A stretch of 64,000 bases of DNA. It comes from Enterovibrio sp045679545 (GTDB lineage Bacteria; Pseudomonadota; Gammaproteobacteria; Enterobacterales; Vibrionaceae). The notes beneath the pieces were generated by a model. The model had not been told where the DNA came from. It did no database searches and saw nothing but the letters and a program-made list of their open reading frames with translations. Positions 50,805-60,306 of this stretch are shown here, in pieces. The stretch lies in the NCBI RefSeq assembly GCF_045679545.1, contig NZ_CP166194.1:62001-126000 (forward strand). The letters run 5' to 3'. The translations under genes and the position numbers were made by a program. Position 1 is the first letter of the stretch. Every line of letters begins with the position of its first letter.

Positions 50805-52820
50805 GTGAAGACGTGGAAGAAAGGTAAAATCTGGCTGGTTGCCGGTGCACTTGCCATACAGAGCGTGGGCGCTTGGGCTGCTGAATTCAGTGCGAGTTTC
50901 AAAGGGACCGATATTCAAGAGTTTATTGAGATTGTGGGACGCAACCTCGAAAAAACCATCATCGTTGACCCGGCAGTACGCGGCAAAGTGAATGTACGCA
51001 GTTACGATGTGTTGAATGAAGACCAGTACTATCAGTTTTTTCTCAACGTATTGTCCGTTTATGGCTTTGCGGTTGTTGAAATGGAAAATGGTGTGCTGAA
51101 AGTCATCCGTGACAAAGACGCGAAGCAATCTGCCATCCCTGTGGTTGGCGATGATGATAAGGTGCAAGGCGATGCCGTCGTCACACGTGTTGTGTCGGTT
51201 AAAAACGTGTCTGTTCGTGAACTGTCCCCTTTATTGCGTCAATTGATTGATAATGCGGGTGCGGGCAATGTGGTTCATTACGACCCAGCCAATGTCATCA
51301 TGATTACAGGCCGTGCCGCGGTGGTTAACCGTTTGGCTGACATTATTGAACGTGTCGACCAAGCCGGTAACAAAGAAGTGGATGTTGTACACCTTGAATT
51401 TGCTTCAGCATCAGAAATGGTTCGCATTGTTGAAAGCTTGAACAAGCAAGGTGACGGCAAAAATACGCCAGCATTGCTTCAGCCAAGTTTCGTTGCTGAT
51501 GAACGCACGAACTCCGTACTCATTTCTGGTGAGCCACAAGTGCGTGAGCGTATTCGTAAGCTGATCTCACAACTGGATCGTGAAATGGCGACAGTTGGCA
51601 ACAACCGCGTGATTTACCTACGCTACGCCAAAGCCGAAGACGTCGTGGATGTCTTGCAAGGCGTTTCTGAAAACTTGATTGCGGAGAAGCAAGGTGGACA
51701 ACGTCAGCCTGGCCCTGCCGCGAGCGATGTAAAAATTTCTTCCCACAAAGGCACCAACTCACTGGTTATTACTGCGCCGCCTGACATCATGCGTGCGTTG
51801 GAAGGCGTTATATCGCAACTTGATATTCGTCGTGCACAAGTGCTGATCGAAGCCATGATCGTGGAGATTTCTGAAAGCGACGGTGCGAATCTTGGCGTTC
51901 AGTGGGGCTCGCTTGAAGGTGGCGGTATTCAATTCGGCAATACCGGTGTGCCGGTCACCAATTATCTGGCTGCACAAGAAGAAGCGAAAGATACAACCAC
52001 AACGGAATCACGCTTCGATAACAATAATAACTTGGTGCAAGTCCCTATCACGGAATCTGGTGACCCTACTGCAATTGCAGAAGTGCTGGGCGGTGTGAGC
52101 GGTCTTGCCGCAGGCATCGTATTTGGTGACTGGACGGCGTTGGTGACTGCGGTATCGTCGAACAATGATTCCAACATTCTCTCGTCACCAAGTCTGATGG
52201 TGCTGGATAACGAAGAAGCCTCGTTTATCGTCGGTGAAGAAGTGCCCGTCGTCACGGGTTCAACAACAGGGTCAAACAACGACAACCCATTCCAAACCGT
52301 TGAACGTAAAGATGTGGGTATTAAGCTGAAAATCACCCCACAAATCAACGAAGGTGATTCAGTCCAGCTGACTATTGAGCAAGAGATTTCGAATGTATTG
52401 GGCGCAAGTGGTGCAGTTGATATTCGCTTTGGCAAACGTCAGCTCAATACCTCCGTACTTGCTGCTGACAAGCAAATGATTGTGCTGAGTGGCCTGATTG
52501 ATGAGCAGACCAATGAAAGCGAGCAGAAAGTGCCGATTTTGGGTGACATTCCGTTTCTTGGTCACTTGTTTAAATCAACATCATCGGGCAAAACAAAGCG
52601 TAACCTGATGTTGTTTATCAAACCAACCATTATCCGCTCTGGCTTGACGGCCGATGGCATTTCACAGCGTAAATACAACTACATCCGAGCAGAGCAGATC
52701 TATCGTTCGCAGGAGGAAGTGAAACTGATGCCTGGCGTGAAAAAACCCGTGCTGCCTGAATATGGTGTCGATCTGACTATGCCTGCAGAAGTGCGTGCCA
52801 TTATGGCAGAGCTGAGGTAA
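50805..52820 (+). CDS. gspD: Type II secretion secretin GspD
   Basis: GspD forms the outer-membrane channel of the secretion system. The 671-residue precursor has a signal peptide ending SVGAWAAEF, N0-N3 domains (FKGTDIQEFIEIVGRNLEKT; VVHYDPANVIMITGRAAVVN) and the C-terminal secretin domain with EEVPVVTG and the conserved VPILGDIPFLGHLFKSTSS. A C-terminal S-domain-like tail follows. The start is GTG at 50805 with GGAGA upstream. It follows gspC by 23 bases. Confidence 0.97.
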   Translation: MKTWKKGKIWLVAGALAIQSVGAWAAEFSASFKGTDIQEFIEIVGRNLEKTIIVDPAVRGKVNVRSYDVLNEDQYYQFFLNVLSVYGFAVVEMENGVLKVIRDKDAKQSAIPVVGDDDKVQGDAVVTRVVSVKNVSVRELSPLLRQLIDNAGAGNVVHYDPANVIMITGRAAVVNRLADIIERVDQAGNKEVDVVHLEFASASEMVRIVESLNKQGDGKNTPALLQPSFVADERTNSVLISGEPQVRERIRKLISQLDREMATVGNNRVIYLRYAKAEDVVDVLQGVSENLIAEKQGGQRQPGPAASDVKISSHKGTNSLVITAPPDIMRALEGVISQLDIRRAQVLIEAMIVEISESDGANLGVQWGSLEGGGIQFGNTGVPVTNYLAAQEEAKDTTTTESRFDNNNNLVQVPITESGDPTAIAEVLGGVSGLAAGIVFGDWTALVTAVSSNNDSNILSSPSLMVLDNEEASFIVGEEVPVVTGSTTGSNNDNPFQTVERKDVGIKLKITPQINEGDSVQLTIEQEISNVLGASGAVDIRFGKRQLNTSVLAADKQMIVLSGLIDEQTNESEQKVPILGDIPFLGHLFKSTSSGKTKRNLMLFIKPTIIRSGLTADGISQRKYNYIRAEQIYRSQEEVKLMPGVKKPVLPEYGVDLTMPAEVRAIMAELR

Positions 52821-52825
52821 TCGCC

Positions 52826-54364
52826 ATGGATATGCAGTCTCTGGAAATGGATCCAGACATTGTCGGCGACGACTTGGATTCAGCGGCAGTGACCGCTGCG
52901 ACACGTTTGCCGTTTGGTTTCGCCAAGCGCCATGGTGTCGTGGTTGAGCGTACCGATCATGGCTGGTTACTGTATTACCGTGATCAGCCTAAACCGGTGA
53001 TATTGATGGAAGTGCGCCGTGTACTGGGACATAGCTTTACGCCAATCCAACTTCGTAGTGAAGACTTTGAGCCTAAAATGACTCAGCTTTATCAGCGTGA
53101 TTCCTCTGAGGCGCAGCAGTTGATGGAAGATATCGGCGCTGATAGCGATGATTTCTTTGCGTTGGCTGAAGAGTTGCCACAAAGCGAAGATTTGCTCGAA
53201 TCGGAAGATGATGCGCCAATCATCAAGCTGATCAATGCCATGCTCGGTGAGGCGATCAAAGAAACGGCGTCTGATATCCACATTGAAACCTTTGAGAAAA
53301 GCCTGTCGATTCGATTCCGTGTTGATGGTGTGTTACGAGAAGTACTTAGCCCTAGCCGCAAATTAGCGCCGCTTCTGGTTTCTCGTATCAAGGTTATGGC
53401 ACGTCTCGATATCGCGGAAAAGCGCGTGCCACAAGATGGCCGTATCTCATTGCGCATCGGTGGACGTGCTGTTGATGTACGTGTATCAACCATGCCGTCA
53501 TCTCATGGCGAGCGTGTAGTACTTCGTCTTCTTGATAAAAACGCCACCCAACTCGATCTTGAAAGCTTGGGCATGACTCGCTCAGTCCAAGATAGCTTCC
53601 AAGCATTGATTAAACGTCCTCACGGTATTTTGTTGGTCACTGGTCCTACGGGTTCGGGTAAGTCCACCACCTTGTATGCAGGTTTGACTGAGCTCAATAG
53701 CGCCGAACGCAACATTCTGACGGTGGAAGATCCGATTGAATTTGATATCAACGGGATTGGACAAACACAGGTAAATACCAAGGTCGACATGACTTTTGCT
53801 CGCGGACTGCGCGCCATTTTGCGTCAGGATCCCGATGTGGTGATGGTCGGTGAAATTCGTGACCTAGAAACGGCACAAATTGCTGTTCAGGCATCCTTAA
53901 CGGGTCACTTGGTGATGTCCACACTTCACACCAATACCGCAGTAGGTGCTGTGACACGTTTGCGTGATATGGGCATTGAACCTTTCCTTGTGTCTTCTTC
54001 GCTATTGGGCGTACTGGCCCAGCGTCTGGTGCGAACCTTGTGCCCGGATTGTAAAGAAGCCTACGAGGCTGACGCACAAAGCAAAGCCTGGTTTGAACTG
54101 GCAGAAAGCGAGCCGTTAACTCTTTATCGGGCAAAGGGCTGTAAAGCGTGCAACAACAAGGGTTACCGCGGACGAACAGGTATCCATGAACTGCTCGTGG
54201 TGGATACCCAAGTACAGGAATTCATTCATAACGAAGCGGGTGAACAGGCTATTGAGCGCTATGTTCGCCAATCAACACCAAGTATCCGTGCTGATGGTCT
54301 GATGAAAGTACGTAAGGGCCAAACCACGTTGGAAGAAGTTCTGCGTGTGACGCGGGAGGGGTAA
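52826..54364 (+). CDS. gspE: Type II secretion ATPase GspE
   Basis: GspE is the hexameric cytosolic ATPase that drives pseudopilus assembly. The 512-residue protein has the Walker A GPTGSGKSTTLYAGL near residue 272, the Asp box TVEDPIEFDINGIGQTQVN, Walker B RQDPDVVMVGEIRD and the His box TGHLVMSTLHTNTA. The zinc-binding tetracysteine is CPDC...CKAC near residues 400-438. The N-terminus (LPFGFAKRHGVVV) is the domain that binds GspL. The stop overlaps the gspF start by one base. Confidence 0.97.
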   Translation: MDMQSLEMDPDIVGDDLDSAAVTAATRLPFGFAKRHGVVVERTDHGWLLYYRDQPKPVILMEVRRVLGHSFTPIQLRSEDFEPKMTQLYQRDSSEAQQLMEDIGADSDDFFALAEELPQSEDLLESEDDAPIIKLINAMLGEAIKETASDIHIETFEKSLSIRFRVDGVLREVLSPSRKLAPLLVSRIKVMARLDIAEKRVPQDGRISLRIGGRAVDVRVSTMPSSHGERVVLRLLDKNATQLDLESLGMTRSVQDSFQALIKRPHGILLVTGPTGSGKSTTLYAGLTELNSAERNILTVEDPIEFDINGIGQTQVNTKVDMTFARGLRAILRQDPDVVMVGEIRDLETAQIAVQASLTGHLVMSTLHTNTAVGAVTRLRDMGIEPFLVSSSLLGVLAQRLVRTLCPDCKEAYEADAQSKAWFELAESEPLTLYRAKGCKACNNKGYRGRTGIHELLVVDTQVQEFIHNEAGEQAIERYVRQSTPSIRADGLMKVRKGQTTLEEVLRVTREG

Positions 54365-55587
54365 TGGCAGCGTTTGAGTACAAGGCATTAAATGCTAAAG
54401 GCCGAACGGTTAAAGGGGTTATCGAAGCCGACACGGCGAGGTTAGCTCGCCAATTGCTTCGTGAAAAATCCTTAGTGCCAATGGAAGTGGCGCAAACTCA
54501 CGAAAAAGAGCAGCAGAATCAAACCAAATCCTCGAGTGGGTTTCAGCGTGGTATTAGCACTAACGAACTGGCTCTGATCACTCGACAACTTGCCACCTTG
54601 GTGCAGGCATCCATGCCGTTAGAAGAATGTATCAAGGCAGTCGCCGAACAAACCGAAAAGCAGCGCCTTAGAAATATGCTCACGGGCGTTCGTGCGCGTG
54701 TCGTTGAAGGTTATACCTTGTCGGACAGCTTTGGTGATTACCCGCATGTGTTTGACCAACTCTTTCGTGCCATGGTGGCGGCAGGAGAAAAGTCAGGACA
54801 TTTGGGCCCTGTGCTAGAGCGTCTGGCCGATTATGTCGAGAACCGACAGCAGGTTAAAAACAAGCTTATTCAAGCCATGGTGTATCCCATTGTACTGACG
54901 GTAGCGGCGATTGCGATTGTGGCGTTTTTGTTGGCAACCGTGGTGCCAGACATTGTGGGTCAATTCTTGCGAACCGGTGCAGAGTTGCCAGGGATCACTC
55001 AGGTTCTTTTAGCCGCCAGTGATTTTGTCACGCAATGGGGTTGGCTGGTGTTGGTGCTATTTATTGGCGGAATTGCGCTGACTAAAACGTTGCTGCGTAA
55101 CAAGAACCGCAAGTTGGCGTGGGATAGGAATATTCTTGGCATGCCAGTGATTGGTCGTGTTGCACGCGGGTTGAATACCTCCCGTTTCGCGCGCACCTTG
55201 TCAATTTGTACTTCCAGCGCCATCCCGCTGCTTGATGGCATGAAAGTGGCGGCGGACGTGATGACCAATACCTGGGTAAAAGCCAAAGTGCTGGAAGCGT
55301 CCGATCGCGTTCGTGAGGGCTCAAGTCTTCGCGTCTCACTAGAGAAAGCTAAATTGTTCCCGCCTATGATGCTGCACATGATTGCCAGTGGTGAACGAAG
55401 CGGTGAATTGGAACAAATGCTGACGCGTGCAGCAGACAATCAGGACAGGGACTTTGAGTCCCAAGTGAACATTGCGCTGGGCATCTTTGGTCCAATGTTG
55501 ATTATTGCCATGGCAGGCATCGTACTTTTCATTGTCGTGGCAACATTAATGCCTATTATTCAGCTCAACAATATTGTGGGCGTTTGA
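54364..55587 (+). CDS. gspF: Type II secretion platform protein GspF
   Basis: GspF is the polytopic inner-membrane core of the assembly platform. The 407-residue protein starts MAAFEYKALNAKGRTVKGVI, has two T2SSF helical domains (ELALITRQLATLVQASMPLE; FARTLSICTSSAIPLLDGMK) and about three transmembrane segments, including VYPIVLTVAAIAIVAFLLA and a C-terminal MLIIAMAGIVLFIVVATLMP. The length is that of Vibrio EpsF. Confidence 0.97.
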   Translation: MAAFEYKALNAKGRTVKGVIEADTARLARQLLREKSLVPMEVAQTHEKEQQNQTKSSSGFQRGISTNELALITRQLATLVQASMPLEECIKAVAEQTEKQRLRNMLTGVRARVVEGYTLSDSFGDYPHVFDQLFRAMVAAGEKSGHLGPVLERLADYVENRQQVKNKLIQAMVYPIVLTVAAIAIVAFLLATVVPDIVGQFLRTGAELPGITQVLLAASDFVTQWGWLVLVLFIGGIALTKTLLRNKNRKLAWDRNILGMPVIGRVARGLNTSRFARTLSICTSSAIPLLDGMKVAADVMTNTWVKAKVLEASDRVREGSSLRVSLEKAKLFPPMMLHMIASGERSGELEQMLTRAADNQDRDFESQVNIALGIFGPMLIIAMAGIVLFIVVATLMPIIQLNNIVGV

Positions 55588-55631
55588 TTTCAACGTATGC
55601 TGCCAAGCAGCAATTTTTCAGGAGAGAGAAC

Positions 55632-56069
55632 ATGCAACGACGTCAACAGGGCTTCACCCTGCTGGAAATTATGGTTGTCATCGTTATTTTGGGTGTATTG
55701 GCAAGTTTGGTTGTACCCAATCTGCTGGGTAACAAAGACAAAGCGGATCAGCAAAAAGCCGTGACAGATATCAGCTCGCTAGAAGGCGCGTTGGATATGT
55801 ATCGATTGGATAACAGTGTTTACCCAACCACGGATCAAGGTCTTGATGCATTGGTGTCAAAGCCTAGCTCATCGCCAGAGCCACGTAACTACCGTCAAGA
55901 CGGCTACATTAAGCGTTTGCCACAAGACCCTTGGGGCAACGATTACCAATACTTGAATCCAGGTGAGCACGGTACCACTGATATCTTCACCTTAGGCGCA
56001 GATAACCAAGAAGGTGGCGAAGGCGTGAATCAGGATATTGGTAACTGGAATATGCTTGAGATTAATTAA
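55632..56069 (+). CDS. gspG: Major pseudopilin GspG
   Basis: GspG is the main subunit of the pseudopilus. The 145-residue prepilin has the leader MQRRQQG, cleaved before FTLLEIMVVIVILGVLASLV, with Glu5 present. It has the C-terminal calcium-binding region conserved in major pseudopilins (DPWGNDYQYLNPG; DIFTLGADNQEGG). ATG 55632 has AGGAGAGAG upstream; the longer frame from 55584 overlaps gspF and is not the family start. Cleavage by PilD, encoded elsewhere, is expected. Confidence 0.97.
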   Translation: MQRRQQGFTLLEIMVVIVILGVLASLVVPNLLGNKDKADQQKAVTDISSLEGALDMYRLDNSVYPTTDQGLDALVSKPSSSPEPRNYRQDGYIKRLPQDPWGNDYQYLNPGEHGTTDIFTLGADNQEGGEGVNQDIGNWNMLEIN

Positions 56070-56072
56070 GCG

Positions 56073-56630
56073 ATGAAGAGAGGGCGCCCATCCGGGTTTA
56101 CATTGCTGGAAGTCCTGCTTGTGGTGGTGCTATTAGCCATCAGCGCAGTGATAGTGGTGCCCAATCTGCCTCAAAACCAAAGTGATGAAGCCAAAGAAGA
56201 AGCGCAGCGGTTTTATCAATTGGTGCAGCTATGGTCTGAGCAGACGTTGTTAACAGGGCAAACCTTTGGCCTTCGCGTCAATGACGATCGATATGAACTA
56301 CTTCGCTTAACGCGTCAAGATTGGGTCGCGGCTGAAGAAGGGCGCACAGCGACGGAAGTGACTATGCCAGAGGGCATTGAGCTTGATTTGCAAGTGACCG
56401 GTTTTGTCGCTGAAGAAGACAGGCTGTTTGATCGAGACAAACTGTTTGATGAAGATATGTTTGCTGAAGAAGAAAATAAGCCCAAGCCCCCTCAAGTGGT
56501 GCTGATGGGTAATGGCGAAATTATCCCATTTACACTGACGTTTCTGGCCAACGAAAAGCGACTTTGGCAAGTGACAGGCAATGATGTGGCAACCTTCGAG
56601 ATCAAAGCGCTGAATGAGGGTAAAGAGTGA
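56073..56630 (+). CDS. gspH: Minor pseudopilin GspH
   Basis: The 185-residue prepilin has the leader MKRGRPSG before FTLLEVLLVVVLLAISAVIV, followed by a GspH-type globular domain (EEAQRFYQLVQLWSEQTLLT). GspH caps or bridges the pseudopilus tip to the major pseudopilin. A short acidic insert near residues 112-130 (FDRDKLFDEDMFAEEEN) is noticeable. It starts three bases after gspG. Confidence 0.94.
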   Translation: MKRGRPSGFTLLEVLLVVVLLAISAVIVVPNLPQNQSDEAKEEAQRFYQLVQLWSEQTLLTGQTFGLRVNDDRYELLRLTRQDWVAAEEGRTATEVTMPEGIELDLQVTGFVAEEDRLFDRDKLFDEDMFAEEENKPKPPQVVLMGNGEIIPFTLTFLANEKRLWQVTGNDVATFEIKALNEGKE

Positions 56631-56989
56631 TAACGCATCGCGGCTTTACCCTGATTGAAGTGATGGTAGCTATGGCTGTGTTCGCCGTGGCTGCGCTCGC
56701 GGTACTGAACGCGACCGGACAGCATGTGAATACTTTGGGTGTGTTGGAAGAAAAAACTTTCGCGTCCATGGTGGCTGATAACCAATTGGCCTTGTTTGTG
56801 TTGGAAGGCAAAGTACCGTCGTCAGAAAAAAATGGCAGCTCAGAGATGGTAGGACGCACATGGTATTGGACCATCAAACCTACTTCAACGGCGGACAATA
56901 CGCTGCGAGCGGTCGACGTGATTGTATGGCAGGACGAAAGTAAGCGTGGTTCGCTTGTCTCGGTGAGAACCTATGTGCCCGCCAATTAA
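56627..56989 (+). CDS. gspI: Minor pseudopilin GspI
   Basis: The 120-residue prepilin starts at GTG 56627, overlapping the gspH stop, with the leader MITHRG cleaved before FTLIEVMVAMAVFAVAALAV. GspI nucleates the I-J-K pseudopilus tip. The small globular part (RTWYWTIKPTSTADNTLRAV) fits the family, which is 120-130 residues. Confidence 0.95.
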   Translation: MITHRGFTLIEVMVAMAVFAVAALAVLNATGQHVNTLGVLEEKTFASMVADNQLALFVLEGKVPSSEKNGSSEMVGRTWYWTIKPTSTADNTLRAVDVIVWQDESKRGSLVSVRTYVPAN

Positions 56990-57620
56990 ACGCGATGCGC
57001 GTGGCTTTACGCTGATTGAAGTCCTTTTGGCGCTAATGATATTCGCGACCTTGAGCATGTCTGCAAACCAGATTTTCAGCAATGTCATTACCAGTGATAA
57101 GCAAACCGAAGAGGTCGGTAACGCGCTAAAAACGTTGCAACGTACACTGCTTATCATGGACAGTGATTTTCGTCAGATGATGGCGAGGCAGTATCGAAAC
57201 GGCGGTGATGAAGCGGAAGAAACCTTGCTTGAATTTAGCGATGACCTACTCGATTCTGAATCACAGGGTATCCGATTTGTTCGAGGTGGCTGGATAAACC
57301 CGCAAGCACTGTTTCCTCGTGGTGAGGTAGTGAAGGTGGGTTATCGCATTCAGGACAATACATTGGAGCGTATTCGCTGGATGTATCCCGATGACAGTTC
57401 GTCGGTGGAGCCTGCGATTATGCCCGTTATGGAAGGTGTGAAAGACATCAGCTTTGCCGTACTCGGTAGCGAGAGTTGGCAAGAAAGTTGGGATAGCCCA
57501 CTTGAGATGCCTAAAGCCATTCGCGTGACACTCGATACCGATCGCTATGGTGAGCTGGTGCGAATTTATGTGTTGTCAGGGCAAACGTTGCCAGCACCTG
57601 TCGCAGGTGGAACGCAATGA
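56973..57620 (+). CDS. gspJ: Minor pseudopilin GspJ
   Basis: The 215-residue prepilin has the leader MCPPIKRDARG before FTLIEVLLALMIFATLSMSA. The globular domain contains RTLLIMDSDFRQMMARQYR and GIRFVRGGWINP, typical GspJ features. It overlaps gspI by 17 bases and gspK by four, so the four minor pseudopilins are translated as a coupled set. Confidence 0.96.
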   Translation: MCPPIKRDARGFTLIEVLLALMIFATLSMSANQIFSNVITSDKQTEEVGNALKTLQRTLLIMDSDFRQMMARQYRNGGDEAEETLLEFSDDLLDSESQGIRFVRGGWINPQALFPRGEVVKVGYRIQDNTLERIRWMYPDDSSSVEPAIMPVMEGVKDISFAVLGSESWQESWDSPLEMPKAIRVTLDTDRYGELVRIYVLSGQTLPAPVAGGTQ

Positions 57621-58642
57621 TGAGAAACAACGCAGGGCGCAGATCACAGCGTGGAGTGGCATTGCTGGTGGTGCTACTGATCATGGCCTTGATGACTACG
57701 GTTGCTGCGAACATGGCGAATCGCATGTTTGTGAATTTTGATCGTGCAGAAAGTCAGATTCGTTACCAGCAAGCATATTGGTATGCACAGTCTGTCGAAT
57801 CGCTAGCTCGATATGGCCTTGAAGAAAGTTTTGGTGACGATGATACCGTTACCTTGAGTCAGCCTTGGGCGGTACGTGATCAGGTGTATCCCCTTGATGG
57901 TGGGCAGGCAACAGGTAACGTGTATGACCGCCAAGCGTGTTTTAACGTTAACGGCTTGCGTGATATTAAGCCGACAGAAAATGGCACCAATCCTGCGATG
58001 GTTATTGCGCTTCAACAACTGATTGAATCGCAGGATGTTGATAGTTTTGAAGCAGAAACCGCCGCTGCGGCCACGTGGGAATATATCGATACCAACACCA
58101 ATGTGCAGTCACCATTAGGGGTGGAAGACAGTGAGTATGAAGCACGCTCGATAGCGCACGTTACCCCCAATGGCTTCATGGCTGATATCTCCGAATGGCG
58201 AGCCGTTAATGGTGTAAGCCGAGAGATATATGAAAAAGTGAGTCCGCTTTTGTGTGCCTTACCCAACAGTAAGTTGGTGATTAACGTCAACACATTAACG
58301 GAAGAGGATGCGCCTATTCTCACCGCACTGTTTCATCCAAACTTGACGGATGATCAGGCAAAAAATTTGATCAACGAGCGAAATGCTGTTGATGGTTGGA
58401 AAGACGTCGCCAGTTTCATTGCAGAGCCTGTTTTTTCTGGGATCAGTGAAGAAGACAAAGAAAAGCTCAAAGAGTATTTCGATGTGCGCAGCCGCTTTTT
58501 TGAGTTAGACACAGAAATTACCCTCAACAGCACATCACTAAGATTACGTGCGCTGTTGCAAAGGGACGATAATGGTACGGTGACAGTTGTTCGTCGCCGC
58601 TTTGGAGGAATGAGTGAGCGAGATCCTGACAATCCGGCTTAA
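57617..58642 (+). CDS. gspK: Minor pseudopilin GspK
   Basis: GspK is the largest minor pseudopilin and sits at the very tip. The 341-residue protein has the leader MMRNNAGRRSQRG followed by VALLVVLLIMALMTTVAANM. It lacks Glu5, as GspK proteins do. The alpha domain and calcium-binding beta domain follow (CFNVNGLRDI; INVNTLTEEDAPIL). Its 3' end overlaps gspL by 29 bases. Confidence 0.96.
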   Translation: MMRNNAGRRSQRGVALLVVLLIMALMTTVAANMANRMFVNFDRAESQIRYQQAYWYAQSVESLARYGLEESFGDDDTVTLSQPWAVRDQVYPLDGGQATGNVYDRQACFNVNGLRDIKPTENGTNPAMVIALQQLIESQDVDSFEAETAAAATWEYIDTNTNVQSPLGVEDSEYEARSIAHVTPNGFMADISEWRAVNGVSREIYEKVSPLLCALPNSKLVINVNTLTEEDAPILTALFHPNLTDDQAKNLINERNAVDGWKDVASFIAEPVFSGISEEDKEKLKEYFDVRSRFFELDTEITLNSTSLRLRALLQRDDNGTVTVVRRRFGGMSERDPDNPA

Positions 58643-59819
58643 CTGCGACCCGCAGGAACCCATACCTTGGTTGGTATGGTCAGCAAGCCAACAAGAAGTG
58701 ATTGCCTCGGGCGAAGCAGACAGTTTGTCACAACTGACAGACTACGCTGTTGATCGCGACGTGGTGGCATTGGCAGACAGTTCGGCTGTCTTGCTAACCA
58801 CAGTGACTATCCCGTCAGGGAGTGCGCGTCAGCTTGAAAGTGTATTGCCGTTCCTGCTAGAAGATGATGTGGCTCAAGATGTTGATCAGGTACATGTCAC
58901 CTTGTTGAGTAAAACCGCTGAACAAGCGCAGGTCGCAGTGGTTGAAAAAGTCATCATGCAGAGATGGCTTGATGAATTGTCAGAGGCGGGTTTGGTTATT
59001 CGTCGCTTGATCCCTGATTGCTTATGCTTGCCGTTAAATGAAGATGCTTACAGCGCTGCCCAGCTTAACAATCGTTGGCTGGTGCGTTCAGGTGAGACAA
59101 GTGGTGGTTCTGCGGAAACGCTGTGGCTGCCAGTATGGTTGCGTAGCCTGCATGACCAAGGCGATAACGACGAGCCGATGAAGCCAGTGTTGAGCTATTC
59201 AGAACTGCCGGAAGATGCGGCAGATAACTGGCGTTGTGAGCCTACTGAGCTTGTCATGTTGCTGCTTTCTCAAGGCGCGATGCAAAGCCGCTACAACCTG
59301 TTGGTAGGGCGCTATAAGCCTCAAAACCAACTCTATAAGCACCTTAAACCTTGGCGCAGCGTGGCGATAGCCGCGGGGTTGTTGCTGTCGGTGCTAGGGG
59401 CTGAAAAAGTAGCCGCTATCTATCAAATGGAAGCGCAAGCTGAGCAATATCGCGTTCAAAGCGAAACCAGAGTGCGAGCGTTACTACCGCAGAATCAGCG
59501 AATTCCAACCACCAGTTATATGCGTAGACTGCTTGAGGCAGAAGTGGCTAGGTTGTCTGGATCTGGTGCCGAATCTGGCGTGATGATTTGGCTGGCTGAA
59601 TTAGGTCCATTGCTTGAAGGTGCCAAGGAGATACAGCTTGATGCAATGCGTTTTGATTTCGATCGTGGCGAGCTACGTCTGAATGCACGAGGCAAAGACT
59701 TCGGTGATTTTGAAAAATTGCGTGAAACCTTATCGACGAAATACACCACCGAATTGGGGCAGTTGAGTCGTGATCAGCAAAGTGTCACTGGCGCGTTTGT
59801 TTTGCGAAAGGAGCCATAA
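58614..59819 (+). CDS. gspL: Type II secretion protein GspL
   Basis: GspL is a single-span protein that couples the GspE ATPase to the platform. The 401-residue protein has an actin-like cytosolic domain (SAVLLTTVTIPSGSARQLES; LPFLLEDDVAQDVDQVHVTL), a transmembrane segment around residues 245-260 (SVAIAAGLLLSVLG) and a periplasmic ferredoxin-like domain. The start is GTG 58614 with GGAGG upstream, inside the gspK coding end. Confidence 0.95.
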   Translation: MSEILTIRLNCDPQEPIPWLVWSASQQEVIASGEADSLSQLTDYAVDRDVVALADSSAVLLTTVTIPSGSARQLESVLPFLLEDDVAQDVDQVHVTLLSKTAEQAQVAVVEKVIMQRWLDELSEAGLVIRRLIPDCLCLPLNEDAYSAAQLNNRWLVRSGETSGGSAETLWLPVWLRSLHDQGDNDEPMKPVLSYSELPEDAADNWRCEPTELVMLLLSQGAMQSRYNLLVGRYKPQNQLYKHLKPWRSVAIAAGLLLSVLGAEKVAAIYQMEAQAEQYRVQSETRVRALLPQNQRIPTTSYMRRLLEAEVARLSGSGAESGVMIWLAELGPLLEGAKEIQLDAMRFDFDRGELRLNARGKDFGDFEKLRETLSTKYTTELGQLSRDQQSVTGAFVLRKEP

Positions 59820-60305
59820 ATGAAAGCGATAGTGGCTTATTGGCAAGGACTGTCTAAGCGCGAGCAACGGCTAATGGGTTTTGCCATTGCTGTTTTGCTC
59901 ATCGGTGGTTTGTATTGGGGGCTAGTAAGCCCACTGCAAGCCCGCGCCGAACAGGCACAACAGCGCCTGAACAGTGAAAGAAATCTCCTCATTTGGGTTA
60001 ACAGTAAGGCAGCAGAGATTGAATCTTTACGCGCTACGACTGGCAACCGTGGGCAAGTTAGTGCCTTGCCATTGAATCAGTCTGTCACCAGTAGCGTTAA
60101 ACGTTATAACCTCGAAATTGTACGTATTCAGCCGCAACAAGAGGAAATTCAAGTGTGGTTGAAGCCCATGCCATTTAACACCTTGCTAAGCTGGCTCGAC
60201 TTTCTTTCAGTGAGTCACGGTGTGCAAGTGAAGTTTATCGATGTTGGCAAAACTGACACGCAAGGCGTCGTAGAAGTCAAACGTCTGCAATTGGGTCGGG
60301 GGTAA
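59820..60305 (+). CDS. gspM: Type II secretion protein GspM
   Basis: The 161-residue protein has a short cytosolic part (YWQGLSKREQRLMGFA), one membrane span (IAVLLIGGLYWGLVSPL) and a coiled-coil plus ferredoxin-like periplasmic domain (ALPLNQSVTSSVKRYNLEIV; PFNTLLSWLDFLS). GspM binds and stabilises GspL. It starts directly after the gspL stop. Confidence 0.95.
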   Translation: MKAIVAYWQGLSKREQRLMGFAIAVLLIGGLYWGLVSPLQARAEQAQQRLNSERNLLIWVNSKAAEIESLRATTGNRGQVSALPLNQSVTSSVKRYNLEIVRIQPQQEEIQVWLKPMPFNTLLSWLDFLSVSHGVQVKFIDVGKTDTQGVVEVKRLQLGRG

Positions 60306-60306
60306 G

